Shown here in pieces: positions 52,487 through 60,948 of a stretch of DNA of 64,000 nt; the stretch's first letter is position 1; each line of letters opens with the position of its first letter. The notes beneath the pieces were generated by a model. The model worked only from the letters and a program-made list of their open reading frames with translations. It was not told the DNA's origin and searched no databases. The DNA lies in assembly GCA_013388685.1 (NCBI GenBank), contig JACAET010000059.1:62001-126000 (forward strand), given 5' to 3'. This DNA comes from Chloroflexota bacterium (GTDB taxonomy: Bacteria > Chloroflexota > Anaerolineae > Anaerolineales > Villigracilaceae). Position numbers and translations under genes: made by a program.

Positions 52487-53800
52487 ATGAACGATCGCCC
52501 TGCCTACAAGGAACCTCTTTCCACTGCGTTGAGAAGAAATCCCCATGGCGATAAGGAGGAAATTACCCGTACAGTGCACTGGGTGGGATATTCCGCCATG
52601 GGCATTTGTCTGGCATTGCTCATGTCGAATTTACTGTTGGGCAATTACAGAAGCGCCGTCGTCCTTTCCGTTGGCGTCGTTCCGATGGTCATTGCATTGT
52701 TTCTTTTGAAGCGGAACGCCGTTTCGGTCCCCAGCACCGTCCTGGCTGTGACCATCATCCTGCTCATTACCTGCCTGGCGACCTTTGGGCAGGGCATTTA
52801 CGACATTGGCATATTGGGGTTTCCTGTTGTCCTCATCATGGCAGGCTTGATTCTGCGCGGCAGGGTCATCATGTATCTTGCCTTGTTGATCATCACCTGC
52901 ATGGGCTGGCTTGCTTTCGGAGATTTGTGGAATATCTATGAACCTGCGAATCTCCCGAATACCCACGCGGAGGATTTCTTCATCGCGAGCATCGTCATTC
53001 TGGTCGCGGGAAACGCCGTCTACAGGCTGGCGCGGAATGTGTATCATAATCTTGCGCGCGCCGAACAGGAAAACAGGATGCGCGAGAAGGCGGAGAAGCA
53101 ACGCGAGCAAATCATTGAACAACTGAAACGAAAGAATCAGGAACTGGATCGTTTTGCGATTCGCGTCTCGCACGATCTCAAAACGCCTCTGATCACTCTG
53201 GCGGGTTTTTTGGGATACCTGGAGAAGGATATCAAGGAAGGCAATTACGAAAAAGCAGACAGGGATTTTTCCCAAATCAACGCCGCCGCAAAGGCGATGG
53301 GGAAGTTCGTGGATGAACTGCTCGATCTTTCACGCGTGGGACGCATCGTCAACCCGCCTGCAGATGTCCCGTTCGAGGCAATCATACGAGATACGCTCGA
53401 TGCAACGGACGGTTTGCTCAAGGCGCGGCAGGCTCAGGTGGAGGTCGATCCGATCTTTCCTTTTGTCCACGTGGACCGCGCGCGGGTCGCCCAGGCGCTG
53501 CAAAATTTGGTTACGAATGCCGTCAAATTCATGGGCGATCAAGCGCATCCGAAGATCCGCATCGGTTTTCAAGAGACGGAGGGCAGTCACATCTTTTTCG
53601 TGCGCGACAACGGCATCGGCATTCCCGCCGAACACCACGAACGGATCTTCGAATTGTTCAACAAACTCGATCCCAACACCGAAGGTACGGGGATCGGGCT
53701 GGGGCTGGTGAAAAGGATTGTGGAAGCCCATCACGGAAAAATCTGGGTAGAATCAACGCCGGGAAAAGGCTCGACTTTTTTCTTCACGCTGAAACAATGA
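52487..53800 (+). CDS. Membrane sensor histidine kinase without PAS domains
   Basis: The 437-residue kinase has a block of about six spans like its neighbour (compare GEGIYDIGVMAYPAILIIAS and GQGIYDIGILGFPVVLIMAG). A coiled stretch comes next, then HisKA with His229 (VSHDLKTPL) and HATPase (NAVKFMGDQ, DNGIGI, GTGIGLGL). It lacks the PAS-GAF-PAS region. Its ATG follows the upstream stop with no gap (TGAATG), so it depends on coupled translation. The pair seems to be an old tandem duplication with later loss or gain of the middle domains. Confidence 0.92.
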   Translation: MNDRPAYKEPLSTALRRNPHGDKEEITRTVHWVGYSAMGICLALLMSNLLLGNYRSAVVLSVGVVPMVIALFLLKRNAVSVPSTVLAVTIILLITCLATFGQGIYDIGILGFPVVLIMAGLILRGRVIMYLALLIITCMGWLAFGDLWNIYEPANLPNTHAEDFFIASIVILVAGNAVYRLARNVYHNLARAEQENRMREKAEKQREQIIEQLKRKNQELDRFAIRVSHDLKTPLITLAGFLGYLEKDIKEGNYEKADRDFSQINAAAKAMGKFVDELLDLSRVGRIVNPPADVPFEAIIRDTLDATDGLLKARQAQVEVDPIFPFVHVDRARVAQALQNLVTNAVKFMGDQAHPKIRIGFQETEGSHIFFVRDNGIGIPAEHHERIFELFNKLDPNTEGTGIGLGLVKRIVEAHHGKIWVESTPGKGSTFFFTLKQ

Positions 53801-53816
53801 ACAAACAGGAGAAGAT

Positions 53817-54833
53817 ATGACACGAATCGTTTTGGACGCCATGGGAAGCGACAACTACCCGGCGCCGGATGTGGAAGGCGCGGTGATGGCGGCGCGCGAA
53901 TACGGCGTGGAACTTATTTTGACGGGCGACGCATCGAAGATTCAGCCGATACTTGATTCACATAATGCGGCAAGTCTTCCCGTGCGCGTTGTCCACGCCC
54001 CCGACATGCTGACCATGCACGACAAGGGCGACGAACTGGTGATGAAAGCCCGCCACAAGGACGCCCAAAACTCCATGGCGGTCGGGCTGGATATGGTCAA
54101 GCGCGGCGAAGCGGATGCTTTCGTCACGGCGGGCAACACGGGCGCGGCCATGGTCACCGCATTGTTCCGGCTGGGGCGTATGCGCGGCGTGGACCGTCCC
54201 GCGCTGGCGCCGCCCTTCCCCACCGCAACCGGTTACTGCATCATCCTCGACATCGGCGCAAACCCCGATTGCAAACCCGAAAACCTCCTGCAATTCGGCA
54301 TCCTGGGAAGCGTCTATGCCGAACGCGTGCGCGGGGTGAAGAATCCAAGGGTCGGGTTGATTTCGAACGGCGAAGAAGCGGGCAAGGGAAGCGAACTGGT
54401 CAAAGGCGCCTATCCATTGCTGGCAAAATCAGGGTTGAATTTCATCGGCAACGTGGAGGGCAAGGAAATCTTCGGCGGACATGCAGACGTGGCAGTGACC
54501 GACGGTTTCACCGGCAACGTCCTGCTCAAATCCACCGAGGCGGTCGCCAAGTTGATCATCGAAAAAATCCGCGAGGCGATCAAAGGCGGAGGTCCGCCGG
54601 CCATGCTCGGCGGATTGCTGGTAAAACCTGCGCTGGGAAAAATCAAAAAACTACTCGACCCATCAGAGGAGGGCGCGGCGCCCCTGCTCGGCGTGAATGG
54701 ACTGGTCTTCATCGGTCACGGACGCTCGGATGCGCTGGCAATCAAGAACGCCATCCGCGTGGCGAAGGAGGCGGCGGAGTCGAAGGTGCTGGATGCGATG
54801 AAGTCTGCCATCGAGGAAAGTTTGAAGAAGTAA
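53817..54833 (+). CDS. plsX: Phosphate acyltransferase PlsX
   Basis: The 338-residue PlsX makes acyl-phosphate from acyl-ACP in phospholipid synthesis. Signatures are IVLDAMGSDNYPAPDVEGAV, VTAGNTGAAMVTALFRLGRM, GVNGLVFIGHGRSDALAIKN-A and the NVEGKEIFGGHADVAVTDGF segment. AGGAGAAG precedes the ATG. It follows the kinases by 16 nt. The PlsY partner and fabHD genes are not in the window. Confidence 0.95.
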   Translation: MTRIVLDAMGSDNYPAPDVEGAVMAAREYGVELILTGDASKIQPILDSHNAASLPVRVVHAPDMLTMHDKGDELVMKARHKDAQNSMAVGLDMVKRGEADAFVTAGNTGAAMVTALFRLGRMRGVDRPALAPPFPTATGYCIILDIGANPDCKPENLLQFGILGSVYAERVRGVKNPRVGLISNGEEAGKGSELVKGAYPLLAKSGLNFIGNVEGKEIFGGHADVAVTDGFTGNVLLKSTEAVAKLIIEKIREAIKGGGPPAMLGGLLVKPALGKIKKLLDPSEEGAAPLLGVNGLVFIGHGRSDALAIKNAIRVAKEAAESKVLDAMKSAIEESLKK

Positions 54834-54840
54834 ACACACC

Positions 54841-55533
54841 ATGAAAATCATCAAAAACGAAAAACTCATCAAACGCAACGGAAAGATCGGTCAATGGACG
54901 AGTCTCGGCGCGCTGGCTGTCCTGGGCTTGGGCATGTACATCTCGTTCACACGGACAGACTTGTTCGTCTACTCCATCGCCGCGTTGCTCGTCGGCTTTA
55001 CGCTGACGCAAATCGGCATGTACATGGGCAACCGCTACGGTCGCAGTCCGCGCCCCGACGAAAAACTCGACGCCGGGCTCAAAGGCTTGCAGAATGAATT
55101 CACCCTCTATCACTATATTGCGCCCGCTTCGCACCTCCTGGTTGGTCCTGCGGGGATTTGGGTACTGCTCCCCTACCATCAGCGCGGACGGGTGACCTAT
55201 CAAAAAAACCGTTGGCGCATGAACGGCGGCGGCTTCCTGCAAACCTACATGCGCATCTTCGGGCAGGAAAGCCTGGGGCGACCCGACATTGAGGCGGAAA
55301 GCGAAGTCGGCGCGGTGCGGAAACACCTTGCAAAGCACATGGATGAAGCGCAAATTCCGCCGATCCATGCCATGCTGGTATTCACCGGCGACGATGTGGA
55401 GATTGACTCGACGAACGCCCCCATCCCTGCGATGAAACTGAAGGAGATCAAGGAATTCTTCAGGAAGAAGGCAAAGGAAAAGCCGATCGGTCAGATGCAA
55501 CTTGCCGTTGTGAAAGAAACGTTGCCTCAATAA
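54841..55533 (+). CDS. Membrane protein with a degenerate NERD-like domain
   Basis: The 230-residue protein has two membrane spans (about 20-60) and a cytoplasmic domain with LKGLQNEFTLYHYIAPASHL and LLVGPAGIWVLLPYHQRGRV. This recalls the NERD pattern (GE...vl....D.vvv.p.GvfvIE.K), but the catalytic Asp and Lys are not obvious. It begins 7 nt after plsX. The function is unknown. Confidence 0.6.
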   Translation: MKIIKNEKLIKRNGKIGQWTSLGALAVLGLGMYISFTRTDLFVYSIAALLVGFTLTQIGMYMGNRYGRSPRPDEKLDAGLKGLQNEFTLYHYIAPASHLLVGPAGIWVLLPYHQRGRVTYQKNRWRMNGGGFLQTYMRIFGQESLGRPDIEAESEVGAVRKHLAKHMDEAQIPPIHAMLVFTGDDVEIDSTNAPIPAMKLKEIKEFFRKKAKEKPIGQMQLAVVKETLPQ

Positions 55534-55545
55534 CCTTCGCCCCCA

Positions 55546-55572
55546 CCCCTCTCCAAAACGGAGAGGGGTTTT
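55546..55572 (+). terminator. Terminator between the NERD-like and DinG-like genes
   Basis: CCCCTCTCC/GGAGAGGGG has a loop AAAAC and is followed by TTTTA. The stem belongs to the CCCCTCTCC repeat family. Confidence 0.8.
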
Positions 55573-55591
55573 ATGATACACTTGTTCTACT

Positions 55592-58375
55592 ATGCAATCC
55601 ATCGTAGCCATTGACATCGAAACGACGGGGCTCAACGATGAGCGCGACGCCATCATCGAGATTGGGGCGGTGAAATTCAAGGGTCACCGCGTGGAAGACG
55701 AGTGGACCTCCGTCATCAATCCCGGCAGGCACATCCCCGAATTCATCACGGGGCTGACGGGCATCAGCGATGTGGAGGTGCGCAACGCGCCGCGCCTGCG
55801 TGATGTCGCCCGTGAGATCGAAGCCTTTATTGGGAACGCGCCCGTAGTGGGGCACAACGTCCGCTTCGACCTGGGATTCCTGAAGAAGCAGGCGGGGATC
55901 CTGCAATACAACGAAGTCATTGACACGTACGAACTGGCCGCGGTGCTGATGCCCTCCGCCAGCCGATACAATCTCGGTGCGCTCGGCAAGCAACTCGGCA
56001 TCCTGCTCCCCGCCACCCACCGCGCCCTGGACGATGCCCGCGTCACGATGGCGGCATTGAACAAATTGCTCGAAATCACGCGCGAACTGCCGCTCGACCT
56101 GCTGGCAGAGATCGTCCGCCACGGCGAAGCGCTCGAATGGGACGCGAACTGGGCATTCCAAGAAATCCTGCGCGGACGCGCCAAGGAAGGCATCAAAGCA
56201 AAGAAGATCCAAAAGCAGGAGATGTTCTTCGACGACTCCCAATATCCGCCGCTGGGCAATCCGGAAAAACCGATCCCGCTCCATCCCGATGAGGTGGCAT
56301 CCATCCTCGAGTACGGTGGACCGTTCTCGCAATTTTTCGAATCGTTCGAGCAAAGACCCGAACAAGTTGCCATGCTGCGCGCCGTCGCGAATGCGCTCTC
56401 TTATGGAAGTCACTTGATGGTCGAAGCAGGCACGGGAGTCGGCAAGTCGTTTGCGTATCTTGTGCCGGCCGCGTTGTTCGCGTTGCAAAACAATACGCGC
56501 GTCATCGTCTCGACCAACACCATCAACTTGCAGGATCAACTCGTCCAGCGCGACCTGCCCAATTTGGGTCAGGCGCTCGATCTCGATTTCCGTTTCTCCG
56601 TGCTGAAGGGACGCTCGAATTATCTCTGCCCGCGCCGCGTCGAAATCATGCGGCACTTCGGTCCGCGCAACGCGGATGAAATGCGCGTGCTGGCGAAGAT
56701 CATGGTCTGGCAATTGAACAACTCGAGCGGAGATCGAAACGAAATCAACCTCACGGGACCGACCGAGCGAGAGGCGTGGAATCGACTGTCGGCGGAGGAT
56801 GATGCGTGCACCACCGAAACGTGCATCAAACGCACGGGCGGCGCGTGTCCGTTCCACCGCGCCAAAACGGCTTCGCAATTCGCGCACGTGCTGGTTGTCA
56901 ACCACGCGCTCCTCTTGTCCGATGTCGCCACGGGCAGCAAAGTCCTGCCGGAGTATTCGCACCTCATCATTGACGAAGGTCATCATCTCGAAGCCGCGAC
57001 TACCAATGCGCTGTCGTTCCGTTTTAACCAATTCGATTTGGACCGCATGATGAAGGAGGTCGGCGGGACAAATGCCGGGGTACTGGGGCGCCTGCTCGGT
57101 GAGACGAACGAAACGCTTCGCCCCGCCGACTTTGGCTTGCTTCAACAAAAAGTCAATCGCGCCACCGACAAAGCCTTCCGCATCGAACAGATGAACCGCG
57201 AGTTCTTCAACGTACTGGGCGAGTTCGCGCGGATTCAACGCGAAGGACAACCCCAATCGAACTATGCCTGGCAGTTACGCATTCTGCCCGCCACCCGCAC
57301 ACTGCCCTACTGGGACGAAGTGGAAATGGCATGGGACGCCACCGGCGAGACCCTGCGCAGCCTGCTGACCGACCTGAGCGAAATCCACAAAGCCGCCGGC
57401 GAACTCCGTGCCGAGGGTCACGATGAACTCGAAGACCTGATGGGCGACATCAGCAACCTCATCCGCCGCCTGACGGAAGCCGAAGCCAACATCACCGGCA
57501 TGATCAGCAAACCGAATACCGGCATGGTGTACTGGATCGAAGTCCAGCCCAATCAGGATCGTCTCTCGCTGAACGCCGCCCCGCTCAGCGTTGCGCCGCT
57601 GGTCGAAAAATACCTCTGGCACGAAAAGCGCTCGGTTATCCTCACCTCCGCCACACTGACCGCACACGGCGAATTTCAATACCTGCGCAACACCCTCGGC
57701 GCCGACGAAGCCGAAGAAATGCAGCTCGGCTCCCCCTTCGATTACGAAAGCGCCGCGCTGTTGTACATCGCCAACGACATCCCCGAGCCGAATCAGAACG
57801 GTCACGAACAAATTCTGAACAAGACCATTCTCAACACCGCCAAAGCCACCGGCGGACGAATGCTCGTGCTGTTCACCTCCTATGCCGCTTTGAAGAGGAC
57901 CTCCCAAGCCATCACCGCTCCGCTGGCACGTGAGGAAATTTACGTCTACGAACAGGGTGACGGCGCCTCGCCAAACGCTCTGCTCGAATCCTTCAAAACC
58001 ACCGACCGCGCCGTTTTGCTGGGCACGAAATCCTTTTGGGAGGGCGTGGATGTACCCGGCGATGCCCTCTCGGTTGTCGTCATCACCAAACTACCCTTCG
58101 ACGTTCCCACCGACCCGCTCATTGCGGCGCGCTCCGAAATGTACGAAGATCCGTTCAACCAGTACTACCTTCCCGAAGCCATCCTCAAATTCCGCCAGGG
58201 ATTTGGGCGCCTCATTCGCACCCAATCTGACCGCGGCGTGGTTGCCATCCTCGACCGCCGCGTCCTGACCAAGCAATACGGGCGGCTCTTCCTGGAATCC
58301 CTGCCCCCCTGCACCGCGCGCCAGGGACCCGCGTCCAATCTTCCGCGCGAGGCGGGGAAGTGGCTGGGAATGTAG
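55592..58375 (+). CDS. dinG: DinG-family helicase with N-terminal DEDDh exonuclease
   Basis: The 927-residue protein combines a DnaQ-like 3'-5' exonuclease (about 1-170: DIETTG, VGHNVRFDLGF and HRALDDA) with an XPD/DinG-type SF2 helicase. Walker A is EAGTGVGKS (near 280), then come DEGH (near 460) and QGFGRLIR (near 870). Four cysteines at the iron-sulfur position are present (YLCPRR, CTTETC and ACPF). It unwinds DNA or R-loops and can degrade 3' ends. Only 14 nt lie between a TATGAT and the ATG. Similar two-domain forms are known in Bacillota. Confidence 0.93.
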   Translation: MQSIVAIDIETTGLNDERDAIIEIGAVKFKGHRVEDEWTSVINPGRHIPEFITGLTGISDVEVRNAPRLRDVAREIEAFIGNAPVVGHNVRFDLGFLKKQAGILQYNEVIDTYELAAVLMPSASRYNLGALGKQLGILLPATHRALDDARVTMAALNKLLEITRELPLDLLAEIVRHGEALEWDANWAFQEILRGRAKEGIKAKKIQKQEMFFDDSQYPPLGNPEKPIPLHPDEVASILEYGGPFSQFFESFEQRPEQVAMLRAVANALSYGSHLMVEAGTGVGKSFAYLVPAALFALQNNTRVIVSTNTINLQDQLVQRDLPNLGQALDLDFRFSVLKGRSNYLCPRRVEIMRHFGPRNADEMRVLAKIMVWQLNNSSGDRNEINLTGPTEREAWNRLSAEDDACTTETCIKRTGGACPFHRAKTASQFAHVLVVNHALLLSDVATGSKVLPEYSHLIIDEGHHLEAATTNALSFRFNQFDLDRMMKEVGGTNAGVLGRLLGETNETLRPADFGLLQQKVNRATDKAFRIEQMNREFFNVLGEFARIQREGQPQSNYAWQLRILPATRTLPYWDEVEMAWDATGETLRSLLTDLSEIHKAAGELRAEGHDELEDLMGDISNLIRRLTEAEANITGMISKPNTGMVYWIEVQPNQDRLSLNAAPLSVAPLVEKYLWHEKRSVILTSATLTAHGEFQYLRNTLGADEAEEMQLGSPFDYESAALLYIANDIPEPNQNGHEQILNKTILNTAKATGGRMLVLFTSYAALKRTSQAITAPLAREEIYVYEQGDGASPNALLESFKTTDRAVLLGTKSFWEGVDVPGDALSVVVITKLPFDVPTDPLIAARSEMYEDPFNQYYLPEAILKFRQGFGRLIRTQSDRGVVAILDRRVLTKQYGRLFLESLPPCTARQGPASNLPREAGKWLGM

Positions 58376-58377
58376 AC

Positions 58378-59226
58378 ATGCCAACCATCTACTTTCTCCT
58401 CTTCGAACTCATCATCTACATCCAACTTGCCTTCTGCCTCACCCACGCGTGGAAACACGGCACGGCGAACCTGCTCCGTTTGCTTGCAGGCATCCTCTTC
58501 GGCGTGTCGCTCGAACTCGCCACAATCCGCCAGCTGAACGCCTACGAGTACGGACGCTTCCTCATCATGATCCTCGACGTCCCGCTGTGCATCGGCATCG
58601 CGTGGAGCTGCATCCTGTACAGCGGGATGGAATTCTCGGACGGGAGCAGCCTTCCCTATTTCGCCCGCCCCGTGCTGGACGGTTTGCTCGCGCTGAACAT
58701 CGACCTCGCGCTCGACGCGGTCGCCATCCGCTTCGGGTTTTGGGATTGGGGTCAGGGATTGGAATTCCAATACTTCGGCGTTCCCTACGCCAACTTCTGG
58801 GCGTGGTTCTGGGTGATCTTCTTCTTTTCGCTCGGATACCGTCTCTTCGCGCGGCAAAAAGATTGGGTTGGTATTTGGATTTCGCCCCTCCTCGGGCTGT
58901 TCATCGGACTTGCGGGCGTCCTGGGAACAAACGCCCTGATCACGTTTGTCATCCCCTGGGCGCTTCACGACTGGACCGTATTCCTGACTCTGACCCTTGC
59001 GCTTTTTCTCGTCCTTGTCTTGCGCCCGCGCCTCCACCTCGCCCCCGTTCCATCGCTGGCTTTCTGGGTTCCCTTCCTTACGCATGCATACATCCTGCTC
59101 GCCGGATTGATCTCGGGGACGATTCGCAACCCGCCCTTTTTGTTATGGATGGGAATGGGGATGTTCATGGCGGCGCTCCTGCTGCATCGCCCGATGCGAC
59201 AGCACACCCACCATCAATCCTCATAA
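58378..59226 (+). CDS. Polytopic membrane protein, CruF/DUF422-like (carotenoid biosynthesis family)
   Basis: The 282-residue protein has seven to eight spans. FGFWDWGQGLEFQYFGVPYANFWAWFWVIF resembles the conserved central part of the CruF/bisanhydrobacterioruberin-hydratase family (full motif, about residues 121-150). No other carotenoid gene is near, so a hydratase role is only a suggestion. It starts 2 nt after the DinG stop and is probably coupled to it. The Met six codons earlier overlaps dinG and is not preferred. Confidence 0.55.
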   Translation: MPTIYFLLFELIIYIQLAFCLTHAWKHGTANLLRLLAGILFGVSLELATIRQLNAYEYGRFLIMILDVPLCIGIAWSCILYSGMEFSDGSSLPYFARPVLDGLLALNIDLALDAVAIRFGFWDWGQGLEFQYFGVPYANFWAWFWVIFFFSLGYRLFARQKDWVGIWISPLLGLFIGLAGVLGTNALITFVIPWALHDWTVFLTLTLALFLVLVLRPRLHLAPVPSLAFWVPFLTHAYILLAGLISGTIRNPPFLLWMGMGMFMAALLLHRPMRQHTHHQSS

Positions 59227-59342
59227 AAGGATTGCGCGCCTCGGCTGGCTTAACGAACATTCCCGAACGTCAAGAGACCTGTGCAAGAGTTAAATACAAA
59301 ACGAACTTCGAGAAAGCCATGCAGAAGGCATTGTGGGGGGGC

Positions 59343-59371
59343 TTGACAGAATAGAACATATGTTCTAAAAT
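59343..59371 (+). promoter_or_regulatory. Promoter TTGACA-N17-TAAAAT with LexA-like palindrome TAGAACATATGTTCTA
   Basis: A perfect 16-nt palindrome lies between the -35 and -10 boxes and overlaps the -10. It contains GAAC-N4-GTTC, the LexA (DinR) box known from Bacillus and Actinobacteria. Repressor binding there would block RNA polymerase. The next gene begins at 59411 after a good GGAGG site. Confidence 0.7.
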
Positions 59372-59410
59372 CAGGGCGAACTATACTTCTGCAAAACAAC
59401 GGAGGTCGAA

Positions 59411-60163
59411 ATGACTGCTTACCGAAGAAATGGCGCAGGAGCCTTGCTTGCCGCTTTTCGGGTGCGCCGTGTCCGGCGCGGCGCGGCTTGGGGCGGCATC
59501 ATCCTGGGCGCATTAATCGCTTTCGAGATTTTCAATTTTGGAACCACCCAATTTGCCCTGCTCGACGTTCTGGGCGAATTGAAATTTGCGGGCATCCGCT
59601 GGGCAACCATCCTTGCCATAGCCTTCTGCGGCATTGACTTTGCCGGGATCGCCCGCATTTTCACCCCCGAACAGGGACGCGATGAACCCGCCGAAGTGTG
59701 GTACCTGTTCGGCGCGTGGCTCTTGGCGGCGGTTTTCAACGCCACACTCACATGGTGGGGTGTCTCGGTGGCGATTCTCAACCATACCAGCGCCAACGGA
59801 GACGCAGTGATCGGTGCGCAGACCATGACCAGGGTGGTGCCGGTCTTTGTGGCAGCGATGATCCTGCTCATTCGCGTCATGTTGATCCAGACCTTTTCCA
59901 TTGCGGGCGACCGCCTGTTTACGACGGACGAACGGCACACTGTTGGCAATCCCATTCGTTCGACCCAGCAACAAAGCTATCGTCCTGCCTCATCGCCGGT
60001 TTTGCGCCCCGCTTCGACCATCAACAGACCTGTTGCCGGAAACGCCTACCGGCCCGTCCCCAAACCCGCCCACCAGCAAACTTCCTTCATGCCGCCGGAG
60101 CCCACCTATCACAACCTTTCCTTCAATGGTCAAATGGAAGGTGAACGCTCCTACGACGCATAG
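59411..60163 (+). CDS. Membrane protein of unknown function
   Basis: The 250-residue protein has a basic N-terminus (RRNGAGALLAAFRVRRVRRG), four membrane segments (about 25-45, 60-80, 100-125 and 140-165) and a Pro/Gln-rich cytoplasmic tail of about 70 residues. No family was recognised. It is transcribed from a promoter with a LexA-like operator. The basic start and long disordered tail are seen in membrane parts of mobile-element machines, but nothing else in the region supports that. Confidence 0.65.
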   Translation: MTAYRRNGAGALLAAFRVRRVRRGAAWGGIILGALIAFEIFNFGTTQFALLDVLGELKFAGIRWATILAIAFCGIDFAGIARIFTPEQGRDEPAEVWYLFGAWLLAAVFNATLTWWGVSVAILNHTSANGDAVIGAQTMTRVVPVFVAAMILLIRVMLIQTFSIAGDRLFTTDERHTVGNPIRSTQQQSYRPASSPVLRPASTINRPVAGNAYRPVPKPAHQQTSFMPPEPTYHNLSFNGQMEGERSYDA

Positions 60164-60255
60164 ACCGCGAACTCCTGCAATTCGTCTTCATCGAACAACC
60201 GACACCGAACTCTGTTCGAGCTCGGGTTTCCCAAACTCACCCAAGGAACCTGCTC

Positions 60256-60948
60256 ATGCCCCGCGCTCGCGTGACCAAACCAGAAATACGGCAAACAGCC
60301 GCAGCCTCGCATGGAAGCGGCTGTTTGTCTCTCTATTCGCTTCCGCTTTTTTCGATTCTGTTGATTGCCTGTTTGATCACTGCCCTGGCGCTGAATGCCC
60401 CTCCGCCAACCCACGCAGCGGCGGATCTAAAACCCGGAGACTCATATCGTATCTCTTCCATTTTCACTCCTGAAGTTCAATACTGGTCTGATGACATCCT
60501 GAAATGGGCAAACGCCTCTTCCCTGGATGCGAACCTGGTTGCGGTCGTCATGCAAATCGAATCCTGCGGAAATCCGTTGGCGCGCTCTGGCGCCGGTGCG
60601 ATGGGGCTCTTCCAGGTCATGCCGTTTCACTTCCGCCGCGGCGAAAACCCCTACGACACAAATACGAACGCCCTGCGCGGCTTGGACTACCTCTCTCGTT
60701 CACTGGAGACTTCACGCGGCAACATCCGACTGGCGCTGGCGGGGTACAACGGCGGAATCGGCATCATTGCGCGCGGCGAGTGGACATGGTCCGCCCAAAC
60801 GCTGCGATACGTCTACTATGGCGCGCCCATTTACGAGGACGCGCGCAGCGGGGCGGCATCCAGCCCCAAACTGGAGGAATGGCATCGAAAGTATGGGGCG
60901 GGGCTCTGCCAACAGGCGAGTCAGCAATTAGGCATTGATCAACGGTAG
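60256..60948 (+). CDS. Lytic transglycosylase (SLT domain)
   Basis: The 230-residue secreted protein has a signal anchor (about 31-48: FSILLIACLITALALNA) and a goose-type SLT domain: catalytic Glu in VVMQIESCGNP, GAMGLFQVMP and LALAGYNGG. It cleaves peptidoglycan. The first 20 or so residues (PEIRQTAAASHGSGCLS) are encoded by a terminator-like hairpin, so the real start could be further in. It follows the gene at 59411 by 92 nt and overlaps a histidine kinase gene tail to tail by 21 nt. Confidence 0.82.
   Translation: MPRARVTKPEIRQTAAASHGSGCLSLYSLPLFSILLIACLITALALNAPPPTHAAADLKPGDSYRISSIFTPEVQYWSDDILKWANASSLDANLVAVVMQIESCGNPLARSGAGAMGLFQVMPFHFRRGENPYDTNTNALRGLDYLSRSLETSRGNIRLALAGYNGGIGIIARGEWTWSAQTLRYVYYGAPIYEDARSGAASSPKLEEWHRKYGAGLCQQASQQLGIDQR
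60293..60326 (+). terminator. Terminator-like hairpin inside the start of the transglycosylase gene
   Basis: AAACAGCCGC and GCGGCTGTTT form a perfect 10-bp stem with a 14-nt loop. The right arm ends in TTTGTC. It could stop transcription from 59411 or be part of the coding region. Confidence 0.5.

Noticed and set aside
55571..57256. Long minus-strand frame opposite the DinG gene
   Set aside because: The plus strand carries exonuclease and helicase motifs over the same bases.
59227..59342. Small gene between the CruF-like gene and the LexA-like promoter
   Set aside because: Only a shadow frame continues here. There is no ribosome binding site and no recognisable peptide.
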